The position numbers and the translations under genes were made by a program. Below are positions 29,901 through 37,562 of a DNA stretch of 64,000 nt, one piece after another (within the stretch, counting starts at the first letter, position 1; each line of letters begins with the position of its first letter). Under the pieces are notes generated by a model. The model did no database searches. It was not told the origin of the DNA and saw only the letters and a program-made list of their open reading frames with translations. Origin of the DNA: JAHBVH01 sp034432375 (GTDB taxonomy: Bacteria; Chloroflexota; Anaerolineae; Caldilineales; Caldilineaceae); NCBI GenBank assembly GCA_034432375.1, contig DAOUCA010000070.1, forward strand, positions 33,508 through 97,507, read 5' to 3'.

Positions 29901-30838
29901 TTGCGGCCGACCACGGTATTGACTATGTCGAGTTGGATGTCGGTTGGTATGGGTTGGGTTACCACGAGGAATACAATCCAGCTTCGGATGCAACCAAAGT
30001 CATTGATGCACTCGATTTGCCACAGATCATAGCCCATGCGAACGACAAAGGCATCGGTATCTGGCTCTATGTCAACCATGTTGCTCTGCAACGCCAATTG
30101 GACGACATTCTGCCGCTCTATGAAAGTTGGGGCGTCCAGGGCATCAAGTTGGGCTATGTCGATGGACGTAGCCAAGCCGGCATCAACTTTGTTCATGAAG
30201 TTGTGGCAAAAGCGGCGGCGCATCATCTCCTGGTCGATGTGCATGACAACTATCGTCCGTCCGGCGTCAATCGCACCTATCCCAACCTGCTGACCCAAGA
30301 AGGGGTGCGGGGCAATGAACACTTCCCGGGGGCTACCCAGAACACGATTTTGCCCTTTACGCGCCTGATAGCCGGTGCCGCCGATACCACCTTTGCCTAC
30401 TACGCCGGGAATCTCAATGTGACCCGTGCGCATCAGTTGGCCGCGCAAGTTGTCTTTTTTAGCCCGCTGCGATTCGTCCTTTGGTACGATTCTCCGGTAC
30501 ACTACAAAGGTGAGCCGGAGATCGACCTGATGGGTATGTTACCCACGGTTTGGGATGAAACACAGGTGCTCGACGGTGCAATTGGCGAGTACATCACCGT
30601 GGCGCGGCGCAAGGGGGAGGATTGGTTTGTCGGCACGATGACCAACGAGATGGCGCGCACCGGCACGATTTCGTTTAGCTTTTTGGAGCCGAATCAGGAA
30701 TATACAGCGCGCATCTATCGTGACGAGACGCCGACTGCGGTCACGATTGAGGAAACCACTGTGTCGGCAGCAACAACCATCGACGCCACGCTGCTACCAA
30801 GTGGTGGGCAGGTTATTTGGCTTACGCCGGCAAACTAG
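26945..30838 (+). CDS. fusion of GT-C (ArnT/PMT-like) membrane glycosyltransferase with a GH97 glycosidase
   Basis: A single uninterrupted 1297-residue frame. Residues 1-540 hold about a dozen membrane spans, with the GT-C catalytic aspartate motif in the first outer loop (LTGDAAIYTNEG, D95). Residues 540-680 form a soluble outer domain usual in this group. Residues about 693-1297 are a complete GH97 unit: N-terminal beta-sandwich (LTAPNGKLQVDLFVDP, DHYNAFDIHLRE), barrel (DYVELDVGWYGLGYHEEY, GIKLGYVDG) and the family hallmark TQEGVRGNEHF with E1119 and E1125. The GH97 part would lie outside the membrane. At the position where retaining GH97 enzymes have an aspartate nucleophile (GIKxx) I read Gly1070, so an inverting mechanism is more likely. 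A transferase and a hydrolase in one chain suggests transfer linked to trimming. Confidence 0.88.
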   Translation: MSRSGYRLDNLQPYGIGLGSVGLLAVVHWLLIGLATVGTFTLWPLVLPLLFLAIVAAGVTFWRLSWIDRIVAVALILIGLSLYLPPAEELALTGDAAIYTNEGIFVARTGGLQAVHEPLALLPPATRTLFAVTSAEQFPARPIQSYDGMVYRSYYLADTDTAAIETSRMPLTTVWFAFVYALAGVRVALYSTPLFAILSLLLLYAIARRIVSWPIALAVSVLMAVSYMQIYFGRISYAEIFGQFWTLAGMLAAFYWIERRRPLLLVVALFFWATTWAGRIDALLLVPAITLLFLYAALERDRRTLGAVLLSLPLLVALIVLGTNPAYAGATYEIQVWRWPWFGQALIGLLALVPISTGIVWLFGKQIQRLLQRLAPALHTIAFLALAFVILWSTVPNPLRDATITRNYQEIIWFSSAYLTPLFYWLVLLGVGRLLFGGYDGRTFWLLTTFGGLATVYFYTYTSSHGYPVSLRRLTSDLLPLMSLLAGVALTTPQPTAATVSTRPWVMLVKTFRSVWRWGRWVAALFVIGWMALLSRPLWPIHEGNGTFGVLAELHNALPADAVLIFEDQDNDSWVGWLAAPLYSLYGDWTLQLDGDTPDPALWQAALDTLYAGGHPVYVVTQQADYPDAFRAAGYRATLERQLSWQSTLIGQTNAPYPPPVWDFLFPINLYRLEAGNAQPGEAGDAAAPIEQPTLSLTAPNGKLQVDLFVDPQATEAQVAYAVTYGGRPILKQSPFALVLAEAETPLRKLTVLDQRSHTVDERYATPFGQSATIRDHYNAFDIHLREAEEPHREVHLLVRAYDQGLALRYQIPAQPSWPELHLQRDRVDFTFADDALAYYEAGTEGEYQPMPLSSLPTVGSGVPSENPLTVIQNSGLFVAITEAAVVNYPRMLLARQLETSTTLTTIPAPAEGAKIALPITATLPFTTPWRVLLVAERAADLMMGSDLLYSLNPPSQLADTAWIRPGTAMRIMKLTTENALAVIDFAADHGIDYVELDVGWYGLGYHEEYNPASDATKVIDALDLPQIIAHANDKGIGIWLYVNHVALQRQLDDILPLYESWGVQGIKLGYVDGRSQAGINFVHEVVAKAAAHHLLVDVHDNYRPSGVNRTYPNLLTQEGVRGNEHFPGATQNTILPFTRLIAGAADTTFAYYAGNLNVTRAHQLAAQVVFFSPLRFVLWYDSPVHYKGEPEIDLMGMLPTVWDETQVLDGAIGEYITVARRKGEDWFVGTMTNEMARTGTISFSFLEPNQEYTARIYRDETPTAVTIEETTVSAATTIDATLLPSGGQVIWLTPAN

Positions 30839-30855
30839 ATCAGAAGAACGCTCTT

Positions 30856-31845
30856 ATGAAACAAACTCTATGCGACTATCTCCGCTGCCCGTTGTGCCGA
30901 ACTACGTTAGCGCTTGCCGCAACGCCCGATGACGCGGGCATCATTCGGCAAGGCACGCTGACCTGCCAGAACGACCATGCCTTTGCCATCGAAAATGGGA
31001 TTCCGATCATGCTCGCCCCAGAGGTGCCGGGGTATGCCTCAAAAATGGGTGAGGTGGCCGGTTGGGTTAAGATGTCGCAGGATGAAGGGTGGTATCAATC
31101 TTCGGTAGAGATCGATTTGGCACTCCCCCATGTTGTCTCCAAGTTGGGCTGGGATCCGCTTGGTGCCTCAACTTGGGTCGGCACCGAATATTCGTTCTCC
31201 CGCATGATGAAAGAAATCGTACGACCGGGGATGCGGGTGCTGGAAATCGGGGCAGCGCGCACGTGGGCTGGTCGTTACTTTGCTGAAGCAGGCTGCGACT
31301 ACACCGCCTGCGACATCATGGCGGACGAACAGATCGGGCTGGGGCGCGCCCACTTTTTCATGGAGCACTTCCAGTGCCATTACGAAGCCGTTGCCGCCGA
31401 TGCCGAAGCATTGCCCTTTGCCGACGGGGCCTTTGATCTCGTCTTTGCGATTGCCGCGCTGCATCATGCCCTAGATTTGCCACAGATGCTCAAAGAGATG
31501 GCGCGGGTGACGAGGCGCGGTGGCCATGTGGTGGGGTTGGCCGAAGGGGTGCGCGCCTTCAGCGCCGGGCCAGATGCGGAAACCCAGTCAACCGAGAAGA
31601 CGTACGGCATCAATGAACATGTCCACTCTTTGTGGGGCTACTATCGGGCCTCTTTACAGAATCGCCTTTGGATCACGTCGATCCACCGCGCCGCAGGAAA
31701 TGACTGGTTTCTCTCGGACATGCACAAAGCGCGTGTGAAACAGCTCTGTGCCATTCCCTTCGTTGGCGAATGGCTGGCGACGGTCTATATGGTGGGCTTT
31801 CTTCATGACTACGATGGGATCTCTTTTTACTGTCGCAAGATGTAG
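30856..31845 (+). CDS. methyltransferase with Trm112-like zinc ribbon
   Basis: About 329 residues from the ATG at 30856; the upstream extension to 30817 overlaps the previous gene and is unlikely. Residues 6-55 are a Trm112p-type zinc-binding module (C11 and C14 in RCPLC, then LTCQNDH and FAIENGIPIML). The methyltransferase follows: VLEIGAARTWAGRYFAEAG as SAM loop, ACDIM as acidic tip, and LPFADGAFDLVFAIAALHH as post-IV motif. The His/His in place of the common Asn-Val pair is a mild oddity. It is cytoplasmic, probably acting on a sugar or lipid-linked glycan given its position 17 bases after the GT-C/GH97 fusion gene. Confidence 0.85.
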   Translation: MKQTLCDYLRCPLCRTTLALAATPDDAGIIRQGTLTCQNDHAFAIENGIPIMLAPEVPGYASKMGEVAGWVKMSQDEGWYQSSVEIDLALPHVVSKLGWDPLGASTWVGTEYSFSRMMKEIVRPGMRVLEIGAARTWAGRYFAEAGCDYTACDIMADEQIGLGRAHFFMEHFQCHYEAVAADAEALPFADGAFDLVFAIAALHHALDLPQMLKEMARVTRRGGHVVGLAEGVRAFSAGPDAETQSTEKTYGINEHVHSLWGYYRASLQNRLWITSIHRAAGNDWFLSDMHKARVKQLCAIPFVGEWLATVYMVGFLHDYDGISFYCRKM

Positions 31846-31917
31846 TGAGCCCGTAAGTTTAACGATTTAGGTACGCCCTCCGCGCCCAATGGCGGTTGCC
31901 TTCTAAAGTAAGCTCTG

Positions 31918-31962
31918 TTTGAAAGCAGTAGTTTTGCTGGTGTAGAAACTACTGCTTTCAAA
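31918..31962. repeat. hairpin with perfect 17-bp arms
   Basis: TTTGAAAGCAGTAGTTT and its exact reverse complement around an 11-base loop, in the gap after the methyltransferase gene. The position fits a terminator, but there is no T-run outside the stem. Confidence 0.85.
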
Positions 31963-32072
31963 TCAACCGCACTATAGGCACGTCGACACACCAAGTTTTT
32001 TTAAACGCTTTTCTGTCGCCGCCAGCGGGCACTCGTCAATCTTGATTAATCCCCAAGGCCTAGAGATTTACC

Positions 32073-33539
32073 ATGCAACGTCAAACAATCCTTTGGACCC
32101 TCTGCCTAGCGCTAGCCATCGTCCTGATCTTGTGGAGCGATGGCCCCCTTGATGTCGATGATGCTTTCATCACCTATCGCTACGCCGAAAATCTGGCCAG
32201 TGGCAACGGCTTTGTCTACAATCCAGGGGAGCAGATCCTGGGGACGAGCACGCCATTGTACACCCTCTTGCTTGCCGCTGCTGATCTGCTTGGCATATCA
32301 ACGCTCACAGCCAGTGCAGCGCTAAATCTCGTTGGATCGGTTGCCGTCGTTGTACTAACCATGCTGCTTGCGCAACAGCTCAGCGAATCATTTGGCGCGG
32401 CGCTCTTGGCAGCCCTCTACTTACTGCTGCAAGGCTCCTTTATGCGCTACACAATGGCAGGCATGGAGACTCCTCTCTACACCTGCCTGATTTTGCTAAC
32501 CTTTTGGTTAATTCTCCAAGAACGTACCCAGTGGGCGGCCCTCGTTGCTGCGCTCACAGCGCTGTTGCGGTTGGATGGTGTCGCCGTGGGGGGTGCGCTC
32601 TTTCTCGCCGATCTGCTACATCACCGCCGTCTGCGCTGGCGCGCACTCCTCATCTACAGCCTCACACTTTTGCCGTGGACGGTCTTTGCGTTGCTCTATT
32701 TTGGAACGCCGATTCCCCATTCTATGATTGCCAAGCAAGGGCACCTCAAAACCTATAGCACCAGTCGCTACTGGATCTGGCAAACGCTCTTTACCGGTCG
32801 CGATGGTGTCCCAACCACCTTGCTGGCCATGCTCCCCGTTGGCCTGTTAACAATATTTCGACGCCGCAGCTGGTCGCAAGGATGGACGACGGTTGTACTC
32901 TGGTTCCTGGCTTATTTGACGGCGTATACCCTCGTTGGTATCGATTATTACGAATGGTATATTGTGCCGCTCTATCCCCTGCTGGCTATCTTTGTGGGAA
33001 CGGGGCTCTATACCCTGTGGGCCGCGCTGTCATCATGGCGGACAGCGAAACCATGGCCACAGCTTGGTCGTTATGTTGGTGGGGCCGTGCTCCTCTTCTG
33101 GTTGATTCCTTACGGCCAACATACCTACGTATCCATCGTCAGCTTTCAGAATTATTTGATCGATGTCGAAGAGCCACGCAATCGCGCCGGTCGATGGATC
33201 CAAGCCCACACAGCGCCAGATGCAACTGTGTACGCTGGCGCGATCGGTCACATTGGATATTATGCTGAACGCTACATCTTCGATGGCGCACAGTTGGTGA
33301 CGCTGCCGGAGCAGATCGCAACCATGCACCCAGATTACTATGCTCTTGATGGTGGCGTGCCGGATGAGGCCAATTGTGGCGTGATCCAAGAATTTATGCC
33401 AGGCCGGACGCCCCCAATCCGCCAATGGTACTCGCAGCTTGCCACCAACCATCGCTGGCCCAAATCGGCCCCCTTACGTTGGCCAACATCCGCATTGGAC
33501 GCTATGTGCGCCAACCAGATCTCGATTGGAGCACCCTAG
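32073..33539 (+). CDS. GT-C membrane glycosyltransferase, AftB-like; 3' end frameshifted
   Basis: 488 residues with about ten membrane spans. The first outer loop reads GPLDVDDAFITYRYAENLASGNGFVYNPGE, split here as DVDDAF (D29, D30) and the NPGE motif, which are hallmarks of the AftB-type arabinofuranosyltransferases and their bacterial relatives; these use a polyprenyl-phosphate sugar donor at the outer membrane face. From about residue 461 (NHRWPKSAPLRW) the sequence stops resembling the family, while a neighbouring frame continues sensibly as AQIGPLTLANIRIG. I therefore think a one-base deletion near 33455-33462 truncates the protein. The ATG at 32073 follows a 227-base gap holding a hairpin. 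Confidence 0.78.
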   Translation: MQRQTILWTLCLALAIVLILWSDGPLDVDDAFITYRYAENLASGNGFVYNPGEQILGTSTPLYTLLLAAADLLGISTLTASAALNLVGSVAVVVLTMLLAQQLSESFGAALLAALYLLLQGSFMRYTMAGMETPLYTCLILLTFWLILQERTQWAALVAALTALLRLDGVAVGGALFLADLLHHRRLRWRALLIYSLTLLPWTVFALLYFGTPIPHSMIAKQGHLKTYSTSRYWIWQTLFTGRDGVPTTLLAMLPVGLLTIFRRRSWSQGWTTVVLWFLAYLTAYTLVGIDYYEWYIVPLYPLLAIFVGTGLYTLWAALSSWRTAKPWPQLGRYVGGAVLLFWLIPYGQHTYVSIVSFQNYLIDVEEPRNRAGRWIQAHTAPDATVYAGAIGHIGYYAERYIFDGAQLVTLPEQIATMHPDYYALDGGVPDEANCGVIQEFMPGRTPPIRQWYSQLATNHRWPKSAPLRWPTSALDAMCANQISIGAP

Positions 33540-33907
33540 AGAAGCCGGTCTTGGAGATGCAATGGCGTGCCGAGGCAGCACTGCCGCCTGGCAATTGGGC
33601 CGTCTACATGCAATATCTCGATGGCACCGGCAACCTTCTCTTTCAGACCGACCATCCGTTGGGCCGGCAGATCACCGGCTATATCCGTCCCTTGGCGAAT
33701 TGGCCAACCGATAAACGCATCTACACCTATGTCGATCTGCCGGATGATTGGTCTACACAACAAGAGAAGATCGCAACAATCCGTCTTGGGATTTGGGATC
33801 CAGGGACAGAAGAGTATCTCCCCATCACGCCCTTACAGCCTACGCTCACCATTGGGGATGGCTTGCTCGTACCTTTTCACAAGGGGAACTTTTTGCTGGG
33901 CGAATAA
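33455..33907 (+). pseudogene. frameshifted C-terminal domain of the AftB-like protein
   Basis: In the frame minus one relative to the gene at 32073, this stretch reads LAQIGPLTLANIRIGRYV, then VLEMQWRAEAALPPGNWAVYMQYLDG and on to a TAA at 33905. It resembles the beta-sandwich tail seen at the end of the other GT-C protein in this window (63200-63600: IRWQRVPGGV, RVALYDAADNRLAQADERLL). An ATG at 33374 opens this frame but lies deep in the upstream gene and has no family-like sequence. A sequencing error or programmed shift cannot be excluded. Confidence 0.6.
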
Positions 33908-33913
33908 AAGAGT

Positions 33914-34025
33914 CCACTGCAAAAAGCCGAAAATGGTCACAGAAACACAAAATTCACAAAATTTCTCTCCTCTGATTTTTTGTGGCTTCTGCGTTTTTGT
34001 GGCGATTAAGACCTTTTTGCAGTGG
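33914..34025. repeat. palindromic element with 13-bp perfect ends
   Basis: CCACTGCAAAAAG at the left and its exact reverse complement at the right, with further A-rich/T-rich pairing inside (CACAAAA against TTTTGTG). It has a MITE-like shape, lying between the broken GT-C gene and the next methyltransferase. Confidence 0.75.
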
Positions 34026-34139
34026 CGTCATAAAAGCAAAGAGGTTAGATAGGGGTGGGAGTTTTCAAAGTGGTTTAGTTTCGCATTTGATGATAAAATT
34101 TTCACTATCAATTCTGTTCATCATCAATCGATAAGAGCC

Positions 34140-35027
34140 ATGTCTAATTTAACCGCAACGCCTCAACCTTTTCAAGCACCAGCCACCCTGCCCAACACCT
34201 GGCGCAAATACCTCACCGACTACAACGAAGGGCTCGGCCTCGTCTATGAGCGCTTTGTGCTCAACGATTTTCTCGATCAACTGCGTCAACAACATCGCAT
34301 CGACTCGGTGCTCGAAGCGCCGCTCTATGGCATGGCCGGCGTCAGCGGCATCAACGATGTGATCTTTGCGCAACAGGGCGTCGACGTGACGATGGTCGAT
34401 GACAACCAGGAGCGTCTCGATGGCGTGCGCCGCATCTGGGAGGAAGATCTGCGCCTGCCCGTCAACCTCGTCCACAATCCGCCCGACCGCTGGCACGCGC
34501 TCCCCTTTGCGGACAAGAGTTTTGATCTCACTTGGCAGTGGGCCGGGCTTTGGTATATTGGTGACCCAGGCGGGCTGCTGCGTGAATTGGTGCGCACGAG
34601 CAAGAAGCTCGTCTTCGTCGCCATGCCCAACAACATCCAGGTTGGCTACTGGCTGCGCAAGCTGGTGATCGACCGCGAATTTTTTGAGCATCACGACGAA
34701 GGGTGGACCGACATTGGGCGCATCCGCCGCATCCTCGAAGGCGCAGGCGTCGAGATCATCGACCAAGGGGTCCTCGATGTGCCGCCGTGGCCGGACACGG
34801 TCATGCCCGCCAACGAGGTGCTCAAGCGGCTGGGCATCCGCAGCAAACAGCTCGAAGAGCAGTTCACTGGCGACGATTGGCATTGGAGCACAATGGCTTA
34901 TTATCTAGGGCAGGAGCCTGATCTACGCGAGCGGGTGATCAAGTACGCCTGGCTCGACCACGCGCCGTTGCCGTGGCAGGTGAAGGCAGTTTGGGCACAC
35001 CATCGGTACTTGCTGGGGCGGGTTTAA
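34140..35027 (+). CDS. SAM-dependent methyltransferase-like protein
   Basis: 295 residues. The core has SVLEAPLYGMAGVSGIND where SAM-binding LExGxGxG is expected, then VDVTMVDDNQERL as the acidic strand end, LPFADKSFDLTWQWAGLWYIGDPGGLLREL as the post-IV region and KLVFVAMPN. The glycine loop is degenerate (PLYGMAG), so catalytic activity is less sure than for the other two methyltransferases. The family resembles methyltransferase-type proteins from glycan clusters. It closes the surface-polysaccharide region and is separated from it by a palindromic element, so it may be transcribed independently. Confidence 0.72.
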   Translation: MSNLTATPQPFQAPATLPNTWRKYLTDYNEGLGLVYERFVLNDFLDQLRQQHRIDSVLEAPLYGMAGVSGINDVIFAQQGVDVTMVDDNQERLDGVRRIWEEDLRLPVNLVHNPPDRWHALPFADKSFDLTWQWAGLWYIGDPGGLLRELVRTSKKLVFVAMPNNIQVGYWLRKLVIDREFFEHHDEGWTDIGRIRRILEGAGVEIIDQGVLDVPPWPDTVMPANEVLKRLGIRSKQLEEQFTGDDWHWSTMAYYLGQEPDLRERVIKYAWLDHAPLPWQVKAVWAHHRYLLGRV

Positions 35028-35070
35028 TTTGCAGTTCAGATTAAGTGACTATTCAGGCCCCCATCCCTAA

Positions 35071-35130
35071 CCCTTCCCCCACAGGTGGGGGAAGGGAACT
35101 AAACACCCCTCTCCCAGTTTGGGAGAGGGG
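35071..35130. repeat. two GC-rich hairpins (family C)
   Basis: CCCTTCCCCC/GGGGGAAGGG and CCCCTCTCCC/GGGAGAGGGG lie side by side after the methyltransferase gene. Similar C-rich/G-rich blocks occur at 45080-45176 and 51389-51489. Confidence 0.8.
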
Positions 35131-35251
35131 CCGGGGGTGAGGGCTGACTAGATACCAATTTGATTTAAAACCTATCTGAATATTTTAAATTTTGGGCTTT
35201 GCCTAGGGAAACAGGAAATGTTCGGATAATATAAATGGAGCCCATATCCCC

Positions 35252-35518
35252 ATGCCCGAAGTTACTCGGTTTCGTGGTATCATCATTACCATGTATTACG
35301 GCGATCCGGCTCGTCATTCCGTTCCTCACTTTCACGCACGATATGGCGAGCACCAAGCTAGCTTTACCATCAGTCCGGTTTCTTGGCTAGCAGGGGTCAT
35401 GCCGAAACGGCAAATGCAGATCATCTTAGGATGGGCTGAGTTACATACGGAAGAATTATTAGCAAATTGGCAAAAATTACTTGATGGCGAATTGATCGAC
35501 AAGATCGACGGTATATAG
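35252..35518 (+). CDS. DUF4160 domain protein
   Basis: 88 residues, the usual size. The family signature is plain: the RFRGIIITMYYGD start, HSVPHFHARYGEH with its cluster of histidines, and the amphipathic C-terminus QIILGWAELHTEELLANWQ. DUF4160 proteins commonly occur as the first gene of a pair with DUF2442, as here, an arrangement often listed among toxin-antitoxin-like modules; no activity is established that I can cite. GGAG lies about 12 bases before the ATG. Confidence 0.88.
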   Translation: MPEVTRFRGIIITMYYGDPARHSVPHFHARYGEHQASFTISPVSWLAGVMPKRQMQIILGWAELHTEELLANWQKLLDGELIDKIDGI

Positions 35519-35599
35519 ACGCTAATGATCCATAAGTCTAGAAGCGTGTCGCTATGCAAGAAAGTCACGAATAGCGATAAGAGAAGAGGCGAATGAGAT

Positions 35600-35920
35600 A
35601 TGCTTAAAAATGGCGTTGAATTGGCAAATCTTGAGAAGTATATAGCGGTAACCAATGTGAAAGTAGTTGGTTCTTACCAGTTACACTTAACATTCAGTGA
35701 TGAATCGGAACGCGTGATTGATTTCAAGGATGTCTTGGTCGGGCCTGTTTTCGATCCTTTGCACGATCATGCACTGTTTGACCAAGTGACCGTCAATCCA
35801 GATACAGGAACTATCGAATGGCCAACCGGTGCGGATTTTAGTCCGGTGGTATTACATGAGTGGCCACTTTATGAAACGCGCCTAAAAGATCAAATTCGAC
35901 GTCAATTGGCTGTCGTTTGA
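35600..35920 (+). CDS. DUF2442 domain protein
   Basis: 106 residues with the DUF2442 beta-rich core: YQLHLTFSDESERVIDFKDVL, GPVFDPLHDHALFDQVTVNPDTGTIEWPTGADFSP in the expected order. It lies 81 bases after the DUF4160 gene, on the same strand, making the familiar two-gene module. The C-terminus (LHEWPLYETRLKDQIRRQL) is charged and may bind nucleic acid or the partner (inference). An upstream ATG at 35593 is out of frame. Confidence 0.88.
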   Translation: MLKNGVELANLEKYIAVTNVKVVGSYQLHLTFSDESERVIDFKDVLVGPVFDPLHDHALFDQVTVNPDTGTIEWPTGADFSPVVLHEWPLYETRLKDQIRRQLAVV

Positions 35921-35929
35921 GATCGGTAG

Positions 35930-36000
35930 GAGTTACGCAGATCGCTGGCCGAGTAGCATCTCTTTTGCATATCGAAGCAGAGAGTTGCCTAAGTCCTAAT
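35930..36000. repeat. REP-like palindrome (family A, diverged)
   Basis: Left arm AGTTACGCAGATCGCTGG, right arm AGAGTTGCCTAAGTCC, with a core close to that at 55739-55809. It lies directly after the DUF2442 gene. Confidence 0.6.
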
Positions 36001-36043
36001 AGGTACAAGTCCAATGCTTCCATTTGACGAAAAGATAAGCTAA

Positions 36044-37096
36044 TTGATCACAGAAAAATTTTTCAACACCGCGGGGCCGATCAACCCGGCGATGCACTAT
36101 TGTCTGCCACTGCTCCACCGCTTTGATCTCGATGAAGTGATGCGTTTAATCGCGCAGCATCGTTACTTTGTGCTCCACGCCCCGCGTCAAACGGGCAAGA
36201 CCTCAAGTCTGCTGGCACTACAAGATTATCTCAATGAAACGGAGGAGTATCGTGCGCTCTATGTCAATGTGGAAGGCGCGCAGGCTGCTAGGGAAGATGT
36301 AGAGCTTGGGATTACATCAGTTGTACAGACGATTGCGCGTCAGGCTTATTACACGTTACAGGATGACGCTGCCCGATCGTTGGCGGAAAAGATTCTCGCC
36401 CGGCATTTTGCAACCGCTGCACTGGAGTCATTTTTGGCAGCGTGGTGTGAATCTCAAGCCAAACCGACGATCCTGCTGATCGACGAAATCGATTCACTCG
36501 TGGGCGATACTCTCATCGCTGTGCTGCGCCAGCTTCGTTCCGGCTATGCCCAACGACCGCAGCGCTTCCCGCAAAGCCTTATCCTCTGCGGTGTGCGCGA
36601 TGTGCGCGATTACCGTCTGCGCACCGATGAGGGCAAAGCGATGATTACTGGCGGCAGTGCCTTAAGTTGGCTTGGTCGTTTTGACTATCAAGAGGCCGCG
36701 CCGCAGTTATTGCTGCAAGCCTTTCTCCAGCGTATTGTCAATGGCGATGGCGCGATTTTCCGTGAATACGGTCTCGGTCGGCGACGTACTGATCTGCTGA
36801 TTATCTGGCCCCTTGACCGATCCGCTACGCCCCAGCAGCCACCCCAGCAGCCAGATAGGCAGAAGCAACGCATCGTCGTCGAGGTTAAGCTGCTCTACCG
36901 CTCACTCGATGCGACCATTCAACTGGGCGTTACCCAGACCAAGGCGTATATGGATCGGTGTGCTGCCGATGAAGGTTACCTTTGTATCTTTGACCGCTCC
37001 TCCGCAAAAAGCTGGGAGGAGAAGATCTTTGCACGGGAAGTAGATGGCATTTCTGTGTGGGGTTGTGAGAGCGTTGCCTCATGTGTATCAAGCTAA
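36044..37096 (+). CDS. AAA ATPase with PD-(D/E)XK-like tail, internally deleted
   Basis: 350 residues from a TTG start. The N-terminal half is an AAA-type ATPase of the AAA_35/ATPase-like group: HAPRQTGKTSS Walker A at 45-55, ILLIDEIDSLVG Walker B at about 143-154, and CGVRDVRDYRLR sensor region. At about residue 205-215 (TGGSALSW to LGRFDYQE) the sequence jumps to the C-terminal part of the same or a related family, a DUF1703-like nuclease fold with D250, E280 and K282 (RRRTDLLI, VVEVKLL). The lid and winged-helix region normally between, roughly 150-200 residues, is missing. It may be a decayed gene that kept its frame, or a compact variant. It is alone on its strand; neighbours are the DUF pair and a dehydrogenase. 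Confidence 0.7.
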   Translation: MITEKFFNTAGPINPAMHYCLPLLHRFDLDEVMRLIAQHRYFVLHAPRQTGKTSSLLALQDYLNETEEYRALYVNVEGAQAAREDVELGITSVVQTIARQAYYTLQDDAARSLAEKILARHFATAALESFLAAWCESQAKPTILLIDEIDSLVGDTLIAVLRQLRSGYAQRPQRFPQSLILCGVRDVRDYRLRTDEGKAMITGGSALSWLGRFDYQEAAPQLLLQAFLQRIVNGDGAIFREYGLGRRRTDLLIIWPLDRSATPQQPPQQPDRQKQRIVVEVKLLYRSLDATIQLGVTQTKAYMDRCAADEGYLCIFDRSSAKSWEEKIFAREVDGISVWGCESVASCVSS

Positions 37097-37562
37097 GCAT
37101 TTCAGGAACACTACAGCGGATTTTGGCAGCAACGGATTTACAATTTCATAAGCACACCCGCCTCTTCTTTCCAAATTTGTCGATTTAATCGTCGTTTTTC
37201 CCTAGAATCCAGGGTACGCTGCGGAAAATCAGTTGCTTCCCGGGAACCCTTTGGGTGCCGTTGTACTGTTGGTTACGACCCTTATTTCTTCGCTTGATAC
37301 ACATGGGGCAGTGAGAGCGTTGCCTTAAACCTGTAGTGGCTTTAATGTTTAGTAAAATCAATTGTGCAGAGGCGAATTGTCTTTCGGTATTGTACTTTTA
37401 TCCCGTAGGGATGCCTGAGTTTAGGAGTAGAGACGAGCTTTGACCGCCCTAAACGCACCCGTCCCTACAGGACGAAGGCATACACGGACTAGAGTGCACC
37501 ATTCGTCATAATTCGTTTTACAAAACAGTAACGTCATGCCGAAAAAAGAAAGTAACAAACCA
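37097..37562. other. gene-free stretch
   Basis: About 460 bases without a credible frame before the dehydrogenase. There are short AT-rich blocks but no clear promoter or terminator. Confidence 0.5.

Noticed and set aside
29867..30502. 211-residue open frame on the minus strand
   Set aside because: Antisense to the GH97 barrel; the + strand reading has the family motifs.
31918..31962. Rho-independent terminator
   Set aside because: The stem is perfect but lacks a T-run on either strand, so it is listed only as a hairpin.
33374..33460. Independent gene start at the ATG at 33374
   Set aside because: The first 27 codons lie within the upstream glycosyltransferase gene and look like nothing; only the part after about 33455 resembles a real domain.
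34149..34883. 244-residue open frame on the minus strand
   Set aside because: Antisense to the methyltransferase-like gene at 34140; no recognisable family sequence.
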